NCBI GenBank assembly: GCA_947650365.1
Contig: OX393557.1
Span: 30,091,859 to 30,155,858, forward strand
Length of the DNA stretch: 64,000 nt
From: Chamaelirium japonicum
Lineage: Eukaryota; Streptophyta; Magnoliopsida; Liliales; Melanthiaceae
Reading direction: 5' to 3'
The position numbers were made by a program, and so were the translations under genes. Positions within the stretch are counted from its first letter, which is position 1. The number at the start of each line of letters is the position of its first letter. Below, piece after piece: positions 1 through 11,138 of the stretch. The notes under the pieces were generated by a model. It ran no database searches. It worked only from the letters and a program-made list of their open reading frames with translations, and was not told the origin of the DNA.

Positions 1-701
1 AGTTTTTCGCTTTTCGTGAAGGGCGTTTTCGTCCAGGCTTCACGATAGACACCCGGAATCCCTAAAAACTGCCCCCCCTTATCCCTATCCATCTAGGGGC
101 TGGCCCTAGCCTCCTTGGAGCCATGAGAGACCAGCCCTATAAAGGAATAGGGAGAGGGAGGGGCCGGCCCAAGTGCTCCCTCTCCTCCAGAAAAATCCAA
201 ACCCCCTATAGCCTCCTCCTTTTGTGGTTTCGGCCAAGGAAAAGAGAAGAAGAAGAAGGGAGAAGGAAGAGGAAGGAAGGAGAAGGAAGAAAGGAGAAAG
301 AGGAGGAGAAAATCTCGCGGCTCGCCATCGTCTTCGCAACGGATTCCTCCGTCGGCTCGTAATCCCTGCACTCAGAGACGGGATTTCGAGGATTCTTCAA
401 TTCGCAAAGGACAATGTGCTATCCGACAATTTTCCTTGCGATTCAAGTGCGGTTCTTCATCGTTCCATCGTCTCCGGATCATAGATCCAAAAAGGTATGA
501 TGATTCTAAACACCTAACTAGATGCATGCATGTCTTCCGTAGATCGTAGTATGCCTCTAGGGTGTCCGCATATATGCTAAGATCATAGATTTGCATGTAG
601 ATTGTTTTGTAGAATTAATTGTAATGAAACATACACCGTATGATCTTCGGATCTTTCTTTCGCTTCCGCTGTGACTCTGATTAGCGGATCCAATTCCAAC
701 A
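1..701 (+). mobile_element. Copia LTR, 3' portion, opposite orientation to the full element
   Basis: This stretch is close to the reverse complement of the first ~700 bases of the copia LTR that starts at 1260, so the LTR reads rightwards here. It ends ...CCAACA at 701, the expected LTR end. The bases after 701 are GC-rich array, not a primer-binding site, so this is a 3' LTR or a solo LTR cut by the window edge. It keeps the putative TATA box. The left end and target duplication lie outside the window. Confidence 0.85.
135..144 (+). promoter_or_regulatory. Putative LTR TATA box
   Basis: CCCTATAAAG lies in the LTR in its own sense orientation, followed by a purine-rich stretch. The same motif occurs on the minus strand in the LTR at 1260-3220 and is missing from the LTR at 9144-11036. 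It is assigned by motif only. Confidence 0.5.
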
Positions 702-1259
702 GAGAGGGGGGAGGGGGGTACTTTGGCTACACCCCTCCCTTTCACACTGTTGCGTGGTCAACCGGGGGAAAGAAGGGAGGGGGGTCTGATGTGCGGCCGA
801 CCCCTCCTCTCTCCGACTGTTGCGCGGCCGACCTCAAAAGAGAAGGGGGGGTCTGATGCACGGTCGACCCCCCTTTCTCCGACTGTTGCGCGGCCGACCT
901 CAAGCGGGGGGGGGGGGGCTGATGCGCGGCTGACCCCCCCCTCTCCGATTGTTGCGCGGCCGACTTTAAGAGGGAAGGGGGGGTCTGATGCGCGGCCGAC
1001 CCCCCCTCTCTCCGACTGTTGTGCAGCCGACCTCAAGAGGGGGGGGGCTGATGCGCGACCGACCCCCCCTCTCTCCGACTGTTGCGCGGCCGACCTCAAG
1101 AGGGGGGGCTGATGCGCGGCCGACCCCCCCTCTCTCCGACTGTTGCGCGGCCGACCTCAAGAGGGGGGGCTGATGCGCGGCCGACCCCCCCTCTCTCCGA
1201 CTGTTGCACGGCCGACCTCAAGAGGGGGGGGCTGATGCGCGACCGACCGACCCCTCTCT
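702..1259. repeat. GC-rich ~62-bp tandem array (left part)
   Basis: About eight head-to-tail units can be counted from the landmark CTGATG (786, 853, 919, 985, 1048, 1109, 1170, 1232), with a period of 61-67 bp. Each unit has two GCGCGGCCGAC-like boxes, a CTCTCTCCGACTGTTG stretch and a G-run of variable length. Unit lengths differ mainly in the G and C runs. Open frames on both strands here are by-products of the repeat. The array is interrupted at 1259/1260 by the copia insertion and resumes at 11037. Confidence 0.9.
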
Positions 1260-3220
1260 TGTTGGAATTGGGTTCCGCTAATCAGAGTCGCAGCGGAAGC
1301 AAAAAGAAAGATCCGAAGATCATACGGTGTATGTTTCATTACAATTCATGATACAAAACAATCTACATGCAAATCTATGATCTTAGCATATGTGCGGACA
1401 CCCTAGAGGCATACTACGATCTACGGAAGACATGCATGCATCTACTTAGGTGTTTAGATTCATCATACCTTATGGATCTATGATCCGAAGATTACGGAAC
1501 GATGAAGAACCGCACTTGAATCGCAAGGGAAACTGTCGGATAGCACCTTGTCCTTTGCGAATTGAAGAATCCTCGAAATCCCGTCTCTAAGTGCAAGGAT
1601 TTCGAGCCGACGGAAGAATCCGTTGCGAAGACGATGGCGAGCCTCGAGATTTTCTCCTCCTCTTTCTCCTTTCTTCCTTCTCCTTCCTTCCTTCCTCTTC
1701 CTTCTCCCTTCTTCTTCTTCTCTTTTCCTTGGCCGAAAACCACAAAGGAGGAGACTAGGGGTTGGATTTTTGGAGGGGAGGGAGTAGAACCATTGGGCCG
1801 GCCCTTCCCCTCTCTATTCCCTTTATAGGGCCGGTCTCCCATGGCTCCAAGGAGCCTAGGGCCGGCCCTTAGGTGGATAGGGATGAGGGGGGATCGGATT
1901 TAGGTCTTCCGGGTGTCTATCGCGAAGTCCGGACGAAAACGCCCTTCACGAAAAGCGGAAAACTGAAAGTGAGACTGAGTGAGGTGCGCTACTCGGAATC
2001 GAGTTCCGTCAGCGCCTATAAGCTCCTAGAATTATTCCGCTCATTCTAAGATCCATATTCAATATGTTCTGAGCCATATTTCAGTATTTACCAAAATACC
2101 CCTACGGCCCGTAACACATGTGAATTAGGTTCTTTGGCTCCTGGCTTGCGCTCTATCACGCTACTTCGCATCCAACGTATCCAACTAGGTCGGGGAACAA
2201 TTCCTATACGCAATGACAGGGTGGAATCTTCAGGGTTCGGGATCTCTAGCTCCAACCGGATCCCTGATTAACTGTTCCGGTAATACACCGAAAGTTTCGT
2301 TAATCAGTCCTAATTCGATTAACCCGTGTAGCCATCCAAAGTGCGACACGAGTTGAACTCTAGTGATCCTAAACTTATGTTACTCCCTCGTAACCCTGTT
2401 CTCTACTATACTCCGATAATCCTTAGTCCCTTCTATTACTGGTGCCATGATACGACTCGAGCGGTGGGGAGCACCGTCAGATCCCGATCGATCATCTGAC
2501 TAGGGTTTGATGACTTGTCATCTATAACACCACACACCTTCCGGTGCTATGCCTAGCATCCGAAACATCATCAGTCATACTGACAACCACCAGGCCTGGG
2601 TTAACTGTGTGGACAGATTGACTCATCAAATCGCACCCATCCAACACTGGATGTCGGATAACCTGTAGGGATTACATGTCACTCAAGCGCCAGTCGGGTA
2701 ACCCAACGTACCGTGGTATTGGACTATGAAAGGCCCGCACACGTTGGCACATCAAAGCACCACACAACTGGTTGGCCTAGTGTACATGGTCCCTCAAGGT
2801 TAAGGACAAATTATCTATAGTAGTAAGACGGTTTATGCACCAGTGTCTGAATCACTGAACTGTACACCGTCTTGGTTCCTGTTCAACACGATCATCGTGC
2901 TTGGTCAGGTGAATGGGAATCCCACGTTCCCGTGGTGGAGACTTCACCATATCCTCTACCTGCCAACAACTTATTCTCGGTGAAGCGACCAGCATCACCA
3001 AAGCTGTGAACTAGTTCTAGGTCTACACAGAACTGGTCCACTAGGTCTCCCAAGCATGGATCCTCTATGCGCCTCAGTGGCCTATTGTGTTCCCTAGGGT
3101 CCTTTTATTATATGAGAATTATCATATACCATAGTAGTATTCTAATTAAAGCAATAACCAAAGTCATCTTTATTAATGTTAATATAGAAAATCCACACTA
3201 AGGACACACGAGCTACAACA
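1260..3220 (-). repeat. 3' LTR of the copia element
   Basis: This 1961-bp terminal repeat is collinear with 9144-11036. Over the first ~120 bp I see three differences, all transitions, so the two LTRs are fairly young. It retains the segment 1805-1868 with the putative TATA box, which the other LTR lacks. Confidence 0.95.
1821..1829 (-). promoter_or_regulatory. Putative LTR TATA box
   Basis: On the minus strand the sequence reads CCTATAAAG. It lies between two copies of GGGCCGGCCC (1795-1804 and 1859-1868). The equivalent position in the 5' LTR has been deleted. Confidence 0.5.
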
Positions 3221-3231
3221 ATCTCCCACTT
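3221..3231 (-). other. Polypurine tract of the copia element
   Basis: On the minus strand AAGTGGGAGAT directly precedes the 3' LTR (TGTTGTAGCTC...). This is the usual plant copia form of the plus-strand primer. Confidence 0.9.
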
Positions 3232-3234
3232 GGC

Positions 3235-6200
3235 CTAGCAGGGAACAACAATCTTAACTCCCATAGCATCCACGTGCTTCTCAAAAGCCTTGGTCGGTAA
3301 CGCCTTTGTGAAAGGGTCCGTCATGTTATCTGTAGACGCCACCTGAGTCACTGCTACCTCCCTTCGCTTCTGCAAGTCCCGGATTATGTAGTATTTCCGC
3401 TCGATATGCTTGCTTTTCTGGTGATATCTTGGCTCCTTGGATTGTGCTACCGCTCCACTATTATCGCAGTAAAGGACAATAGGATCTTGAGCTTCCGGTA
3501 CGCATCCTAAGTCCTTGAGGAACTTCTTGAGCCACACCGCCTCCTTAGCTGCTTCGCACGCCGCAACGTACTCAGCCTCTGTCGTCGAATCCGCGATGCA
3601 TCCCTGCTTCACGCTCCTCCAACTGACAGCTCCTCCTCCTAATGAAAACACAAACCCTGACGTCGATCTCCTAGATTCCAGATCTGACGCAAAGTCAGAA
3701 TCCGTATATCCAATCGGCATCAGTTCCTGTGAAGAGTAAACTAACTCATAATCTCTCATCCTACGGAGATACTTGAGTATACTTTTCACAGCAGTTCAGT
3801 GCCCTGGACTCGGATTTGACTGATACCTGCCCATCATGCCTACTGCATTGTATATATCTGGTCTCGTGCACTGCATGGCATACATCAGACTCCCTACTGC
3901 CGAAGCATAAGGTATCTTCTGCATCTCTGCCCTCTCCTCAGGAGTCTTAGGACCCTGATCCTTGGACAACTTCATTCCATATCTGAATGGAACCATTCCC
4001 TTCTTGGAGTTGTGCATACTGAATCTGACCAAGATAGTATCTATGTAGGCTGACTGTGACAGCGAGAGAATCTTGTTCTGGCGATCTCGAGTTACCTTGA
4101 TCCCCAGAACATAACTCGCTTCACCTAGGTCTTTCATGTCAAATTAAGAGGATAACCACACCTTCACTGTAGACAACGTTCCAATATCATTTTCGATGAG
4201 CAGGATATCGTCCACGTAAAGCACTAGAAAAACTACTGCAGTCTTATCGCTCCTTTTATAAACACATGGTTCATCTACGTTCTGTTCAAATCCATAAGAC
4301 TGGATAGCCTGATCAAAATGCATGTTCCAACTTCTGGATGCTTACTTCAGTCCATAAATGGACCTTTGCAACTTGCACACCAGACCTTCCTGACCTTTTG
4401 CGACAAAGCCTGGAGGCTGAGACATGTAGATGTCTTCTTCCAAATCCCCGTTGAGGAATGCGGTCTTGATGTCCATTTGCCAGATCTCCTAATCATAATG
4501 GGCTGCAATGGACAAGAGGATCCGGATAGACTTAAGCATAGCCACTGGCGAAAAGGTTTCGTCATAGTCGATCCCTTCTCGCTGGGTATAACCCTTAGCG
4601 ACTAGTCTAGCTTTGTAAGTCTCAACAGTACCATCCGGATCTCTTTTCCTTTTGTACACCCACTTACACCCAACATGTTTAATATTGTGAGGTGGTGTTA
4701 CAAGTGTCCAGACCGAGTTTTGGGACATCGATGTCAGTTCTGCCTCCATGGCTTCCTGCCATGCTGCATGGTCAGTGGATACCATCGCTTCGTCATAGTT
4801 CAGAGGATCATTCTCCTGAAACTCTGGATCAACCATAAAGGCTTCTCCAATGTATCTATCAGGAGCACTTGTGGTTCTCCCACTGCGACGAACCTGCGGT
4901 GGTTCCATAGGAGTCGATTCTACAGTACCGTTAATCTTAGTGGTATCGGCTCCCACTATGTTTTCTGTCTGCGTACTCCCATCAGTACCAAGCAATTCTT
5001 CAAGAACTACTTTACTGGTGGGCTTATGGTCTATTAAATAATCCTGCTCCAAGAATACGGCGTTCGTCGAGACGACAATCTTTCTATCCTCAGGATAATA
5101 AAATAGACAACACTTTGTCCCTTTTGGATACCCAATGAACAGACATACCTTAGTTTTTGACTCCATCTTATCTCGCTTGTCCTTCCGCATATGTGCTGGA
5201 CAACCCCAAATTCTAAAGTGTTGTAGGCTTGGCTTTCGCTTTAACCACAGCTCCCAAGGAGTTAGGGGTACTGACTTTGATGGAACAAAGTTCAAAGTAT
5301 ATGCTGCCGTCTCTAGTGCATATCCCCAAAAACTAGATGGCAATGTTGCATAACTCATCATAGTCCGAACCATGTCTAACAAAGGTCGGTTTCTCCTCTC
5401 AGATACACCGTTTTATTGTGGTGTCCCTGGTGCAGTCAACTGGGATACGATCCCATGCTCACGCAGGTACCCTATAAATTCATCCGATAGGTATTCGCCT
5501 CCTCGATCCAATCGAAGAGACTTAATACTTTTACCCGTCTGCTTTTCTACTTCAGCTCTGAACTCCTTGAACTTATCAAAGGATTCAGACTTCCACCGCA
5601 TTAGGTATATGTATCCAAACCTCGAGTGATTATCCGTGAAGGTGATGAAATACTCGAAGCCTCATATAGCACGGACACTTATGGGCCCACATACATCAGT
5701 GTGTACCAACTCCAATACCTCCTTAGATCTGCTACCTTTGGCTCGGAAAGACCTTTTAGTCATCTTGCCTTCCAGGCAAGACTCACACGTCGGTAGGCTT
5801 TCTGAAATATCTAGACTTAAGAGTCCTACCTTAACCAACCTGTGAATCCTGTCTGAGGCTATGTGTCCAAGCCTTAGATGCCAAAGGAGTGTTGGATTAT
5901 CTGAGGGATTTTTTCTTTTAGATGAATTAATCAAACAAGCTTCAGTTATGTTATCCTGCTTATAATTGGAGTTAATTACATAGAGACCATTCTGTATCTT
6001 TCCCTTACAAATAAAGGAACCATTCAATTTAATTGACACACCAGAAGCATCAAATAAAACTGAAAAACCTTCATTATTCAATAAGGAAACAGAAATCAAA
6101 TTACGTCTCAAGGACGGTACATGAAGTATGTCTCTAAGTAATAAACTTCTTCCATCAAGGAACTGCAAGATGACATCTCCAACTGCTTCAGCCTCTGCCA

Positions 6201-6400
6201 CGGCCTCAGTTCTCATGCTTAGGATTATCTCTCCTTCACCCATTTTTCTTGTCTCCTTGAACCCCTGCAAATTATTACAAGCATGGTTAGTGGAACCAGA
6301 ATCCACAATCCATGAGACTGGAGAACAACTGGATGCTACTAGGGATTCCACTATGTGGATTTGAGATATACCTGTCTCAGCCTTTTTGGGAGCCGCATGG
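3235..6400 (-). pseudogene. Copia pol: protease, integrase, reverse transcriptase, RNase H (broken)
   Basis: All pieces lie in one minus-strand frame. In order: the aspartic protease DSG motif (about 6292-6300), the integrase zinc-binding region around HLRLGH (~5870), the integrase core with LVHTDVCGP (~5700) and LRLDRGGEY (~5505), the FWGYALETA region (~5320), RT with FLNG (~4460) and the catalytic YVDD (~4215), and RNase H with GYTDSDFA (~3700) and STTEAEY (~3575). The frame ends at 3235, four bases before the polypurine tract. In-frame stops lie at 5662-5664, 5413-5415, 4489-4491, 4342-4344, 4144-4146 and 3796-3798. Several sit at normally conserved Gln or Trp codons, consistent with C-to-T or G-to-A change. 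No product is expected. Confidence 0.93.
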
Positions 6401-7202
6401 TAGTCGCCCTTCCAGTGCCCCTTCTTGCCGCATCAGAAACATTTTTCTTTGGGCTTCGCCGGACCATTCTGCTTGGGAACCTGCAACTGCACTTGGCCTA
6501 TCTTCACGGGCTTCTTAGACTTTCTTTTCTGAAACTTGCCCTTGGCTTTCAAAGAAGAATTCCGCTCTTCGTTCAGGGATTGGGCTCCTGTCTTCATCCC
6601 GTCCTCTGTCGCCTGGAGCGCCGCTAGAAGCTCTGCGTTAGACATCTCCAACCGGTTAAGGTTGAAGTTGGTAACGAAGCCCTCAAACGCTCCTGATAGA
6701 GACGCGAGGAAATTTCGGTCTGGATCTCTGCATCCAAGATGACATCGAAGGAACCAAGCTCGTTTACATAGCCAAACAATTTCAGCATATGATCCCGAAC
6801 TAAAGTCCCCTCTGCCATCTTCGTGAACACCAATTTCTTGATGGTCAGGTAACGAGTTACCCGACTACGACCCTCGAACATTTCCTTTAGGTAGAGCATC
6901 ATATCTGAAGCAAAGGCCATGTCTTCGACTTGCTTCTGAAGGACGGTCTGCAAGTATGCCACAATGTAGCACTTGCACATCTCATCAGCATCTAGCCAGT
7001 CTTTTTATTCCTTTAACTGGGCCTCAGTTGCATCTGGTCCCGGCATGGCCGGTTGAGGGGTACTTAGGGCAATTGTGTATTTGCCAACCCTTAGGACGAG
7101 CATCAGGTTACGCTTCCAGTCCTCGTAGTTTGGTCCCGTAAGTTTGTTATCATTAAGTATAGAGGCAAGGGGGTCGAGCTTGGTCATGATTTCTGTAAAC
7201 AA
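6401..7202 (-). pseudogene. Copia gag (broken)
   Basis: The proposed start at 7202 begins MFTEIMTKLDPL and runs into KLTGPNYEDWKRNL, a typical copia gag N-terminus. A stop at 7005-7007 interrupts it. Reading continues in the same frame to about 6715, where a one-base shift moves it into the pol frame (the end at EIQTEIS becomes FLASLSGAFEGF). The basic stretch KRKSKKPVK leads to the zinc knuckle near 6400-6440. That knuckle has a stop two codons after its first Cys (6433-6435) and Tyr in place of its last Cys, so it could not bind zinc normally. Confidence 0.9.
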
Positions 7203-9130
7203 TGGTTTAAAGCAATAGTTAGGGTCTACTACAATCTATTTCATGGAATTTAGAAATAGATAATGTTTACTCCAGCCGCTATGTCTTCACCACCTCAAGT
7301 GGAGACATCCAGGAATCTAAATTCCCTGGGCTGGAGCACTGAGACTATCAGCTCTGAATTGGAGACATCATCTCGGTGAGAGCATGCAACCGCTTCTGCC
7401 AACGGGGTTTTTATGACCCAATCTTTATCAGAATTACCCATGGTAACCTGAAAGACCTCCCAGTCTCCTTTTGGCCAGTTTTATGTGACCCGCGTGTGCA
7501 GCAACAGCGGCTTCACACAAGCTTTCGGATGCTTTCCATAAATCTAGGTGGTATCGGCAGGGGGGTTCATAGGCTCCCGCGGTGCAGGATAAAACCGTCA
7601 CCCACTGCCACCGGTATCCTCCATGTCCCGAAGGAAACCACTAGGTGAACCAGCATGGAAGGAAACACAGCTCTCACCCGGTGGGAATATCGAACTGCGT
7701 ACCTCCCACCCAGACCCTTAGCCGGTTGATTGTGGAGGCCAGGGGCTCCCCTTTGGAGGGAACCTCTTACACATCCCTTCTTTATGAGGTTTTATGCATA
7801 TCTAGATTGGTCACGACCTCCTAGACATAGACCCTGGTCTACCGTGCTCCCACTAGGATTACAAACCCTCCCGCAAAGCATTAGTATCCTCGGAAAATAT
7901 CATAGTCCCTACCTTGAATACTCAGCTTTCGCCTTTCTTGCAAGGACCACATTACATAGCTTCCAAGGATCCCGATACTTCACTAGTTTGCCCACAATCC
8001 TAAGATCTGGAGCCTAGCCTAAGGTCAACGTGGAAAGGACTCCCACTACGATGACGCCTCGTTCACAATTTGATGTCTGATGTCATAGTAGACCTTATCT
8101 CATTACAGGTTTCGATGCTGGCCAAATAGGGACATCCGATAACCTCCGCCGGACCTCAACCTAATGGTGGCATAACCAAATCGTGATGAGTTCATACTAC
8201 CATCAAACGTTATCTAGAAACGGGTATCACACAGTGAAATCCTAACCTAACTTGGTCGCTAGGATCACGTGGGGAAAGGGCATCCCACTAGGGTTATCAT
8301 ACTTCTTATGGAAATATTAGTTAATTATCTCTAAATAAATCTAACAATGCGTCTATCTCGGTGCACAGTACTTGGCTACCTGAACTACCACGAGGGCGGT
8401 TACCGCCTTTTCTTTTAGCTAGCCACCGGATTCGCACGTGTTAGAAGCATATAGAGACACCGATGAATCCATAATTTTAGTACTAATCCTAAGCCTGATC
8501 TAGAGACAAACTCACAAGCAAGAATGATAATCACATTATCATCGGGGTTCTCTAAATACTGAATAAAGAGAAACAACAGAGAAAGCATCCAAACTGAATC
8601 AAGTCCAGGGTCCGACCCCTGAACCTGAATAGCACAGCCAAGATATCCTGCTCTTCCGTTCTGCACGATCTCTGACGATGATCCCCTTCATCGTCAATGT
8701 GCACGCTTTCGCGGGGTCTTTGCACGCCATGGTACCGCTTGCCCGAACCGTGGATGTAGCATCATCTCCTTCTTCCTGTGACCGAAAAACTAACACGCTC
8801 CGAGCAAGTACTCGTTCGTGTACAATTTCGCTGGAAAGTAAAGAAGACAATCCTAGAAACATGGCCAGGGAACCGAGGATGGTCAACCCCCACCCTCGCC
8901 CATCTAGAGCCTTACAAATCCACAACAATAATCAATGCAAAATAAAATCCGGGGTCCGACCCCCGGATGCATGCAATCACAGATTACTATTCAGCGCGGC
9001 ACCTGCAAAAAGACGATACATAGCACAATCCATATGCATGATCTACGCCGAACCCCGACGAAAATATATGCCATTATATATTCACATGATGTTTTCACGA
9101 ATTCATACATGAAACATATACCAAAGCGTA
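7203..9130 (-). other. Long 5' leader of the copia element
   Basis: About 1.9 kb separates the primer-binding site from the gag start. Short open frames occur on both strands, but none resembles a known domain. Long leaders are known in BARE-type copia elements. I see no extra gene here. Confidence 0.7.
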
Positions 9131-9141
9131 CTTTGATACCA
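9131..9141 (-). other. Primer-binding site of the copia element
   Basis: On the minus strand TGGTATCAAAG lies two bases inside the 5' LTR. It resembles the initiator-methionine tRNA site usual for plant copia elements (TGGTATCAGAG) with one difference. Confidence 0.85.
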
Positions 9142-9143
9142 AT

Positions 9144-11036
9144 TGTTGGAATTAGGTTCCGCTAATCAGAGTCGCAGCGGAAGCAAAAAGAAAGATCCGA
9201 AGATCATACGGTGTATGTTTCATTACAATTCGTGATACAAAACAATCTACATACAAATCTATGATCTTAGCATATGTGCAGACACCCTAGAGGCATACTA
9301 CGATCTACGGAAGACATGCATGCATCTACTTAGGTGTTTAGATTCATCATACGTTATGGATCTATGATTCAGAGATTACGGAACGATGAAGAACCGCACT
9401 TGAATCGCAAGGGAAACTGTCGGATAGCACCTTGTCCTTTGCGAATTGAAGAATCCTCGAAATCCCGTCTCTGAGTGCAAGGATTTCGAGCCGACGGAAG
9501 AATCCGTTGCGAAGACGATGGCGAGCCTCGAGATTTTCTCCTCCTCTTTCTCCTTTCTTCCTTCTCCTTCCTTCCTCTTCCTTCTCCCTTCTTATTCCTC
9601 TCTTTTCCTTGGCCGAAAACTACAAAGGAGGAGACTAGGGGTCGGATTTTTGGAGGGGAGGGAGTAGAACCATAGGGCCGGCCCTTAGGTGGATAGGGAT
9701 GAGGGGGGATCGGATTTAGGTCTTTCGGGTGTCTATCGCGAAGTCCGGACGAAAACGCCCTTCACGAAAAGCGGAAAACTAAAAGTGAGACTTAATGAGG
9801 TGCGCTACTCGGAATCGAGTTTCGTAAGTGCCTATGAGCTCCTTGAATTATTTCGCTCATTCTAAGATCCATATTCAATATGTTCTGAGCCATATTTCAG
9901 TATTTACCAAAATACCCCTATAGCCCGTAACACATGTGAATTAGGTTCTTTGGCTCCGGGCTTGCGCTCCATTGTGCTACTTCGCATCCAACGTATCCAA
10001 CTAGGTCGGAGAATAATTCCTATACGCAATGACAGGGTGGAACCTTCAAGGTTCGGGATCTCTAGCTCCAACCGGATCCCTGATTAACTGTTCCGGTGAC
10101 ACACTGAAAGTTTCGTTAATCAGCCCTAATCCGATTAACCCGCGTAGCCACTCAGAGTGCGATGCGAGTTGAACTCTAGTGATCCTAAACTTATGTTACT
10201 CCCTTGTAACCCTGTTCTCTACTATACTCCGATAATCCTTAGTCCCTCCTATTACTGGTGCCATGATACGACTCGGGCGGTGGGGAGCACCGTCAGATCC
10301 CGATCGATCATATGACTAGGGTTTGATGACTTGTCATCTATAACACCACATACCTTCCGGTGCTATGCCTAGCATCCGGAACATCGTCAGTCATACTGAC
10401 AACCACCAGGCCTGGGTTAACTGTGTGGACAGATTGACTCATCAAACCGCACCCATCCAACACTGGACGTCGGATAACCTGTAGGGATTACATGTCACTC
10501 AAGCGCCAGTCGGGTAACCCAACGTACCATGGTATTGGACTATGGAAGGCCCGCACACGTTGGCATATCAAAGCACCACACAACTGGTTGGCCCAGTGTA
10601 CATGGTCCATCAAGGTTAAGGACAAATTATCTATAGTAGTAAGACGGTTTATGCACCAGTGTCTGAATTACTGAACTGTGCACCGTCTTGGTTCCTGTTC
10701 AACACGATCATCGTGCTTGGTCAGATGAATGGGAATCCCACGTTCCCGTGGTGGAGACTTCACCACATCCTCTACCTGCCAACAGCTTATTCTCGGTGAA
10801 GCGACCAACATCACCAAAGCTGTGAACTAGTTCTAGGTCTACACAGAACTGGTCTACTGGGTCTCCCAAGCATGGATCCTCCATGCGCCTCAGTGGCCTA
10901 CTGTGTTCCCTAGGGTCCTTTTATTATATGAGAATTATCATATACCATAGTAGTATTCTAATTAAAGCAATAACCAAAGTCATCTTTATTAATGTTAATA
11001 CAGAAAATCCACGCTAAGGACACACGAGCTACAACA
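9144..11036 (-). repeat. 5' LTR of the copia element, TATA region deleted
   Basis: This 1893-bp terminal repeat matches 1260-3220. It has a single GGGCCGGCCC (9674-9683) where the other LTR has two copies 64 bp apart. The lost 64 bp contain the putative TATA box, so the LTR that should drive the element lacks its core promoter. Confidence 0.95.
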
Positions 11037-11138
11037 TCTCTCCGACTGTTGCGCGGCCGACCTCAAGAGGGGGAGGGGGCTGATGCGCGGCCGACCCCCC
11101 TCTCTCCGCCTGATGCGCGACCGACTCCGAGAGAGAAG
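11037..11138. repeat. GC-rich tandem array (right part)
   Basis: The array broken at 1259 continues here for about one and a half units, starting with the duplicated TCTCT and then CCGACTGTTGCGCGGCCGAC. It degenerates after ~11130. This confirms that the copia element inserted inside the array. Confidence 0.9.

Larger units (their letters stand above)
1260..11036 (-). mobile_element. Complete Ty1/copia LTR retrotransposon, coding-dead
   Basis: The 9.8-kb element has two ~1.9-kb LTRs, each reading TGTTGGAATT...GAGCTACAACA on the plus strand. It has a polypurine tract at 3221-3231, a primer-binding site at 9131-9141, and gag-protease-integrase-RT-RNase H in that order on the minus strand, which is the copia order. 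The 5-bp duplication TCTCT at 1255-1259 and 11037-11041 fixes the ends. Long LTRs plus a long leader recall the BARE/Angela type, but the lineage is inferred. The element cannot make a full polyprotein: eight in-frame stops and one frameshift are visible. Confidence 0.95.

Noticed and set aside
723..1112. 129-codon frame with repeated ARPTS motifs, open on both strands
   Set aside because: It simply translates the ~62-bp GC-rich tandem array; frames stay open on both strands because of repeat composition.
8599..9165. Possible extra gene in the copia leader
   Set aside because: Overlapping frames on both strands without domains, inside the untranslated leader.
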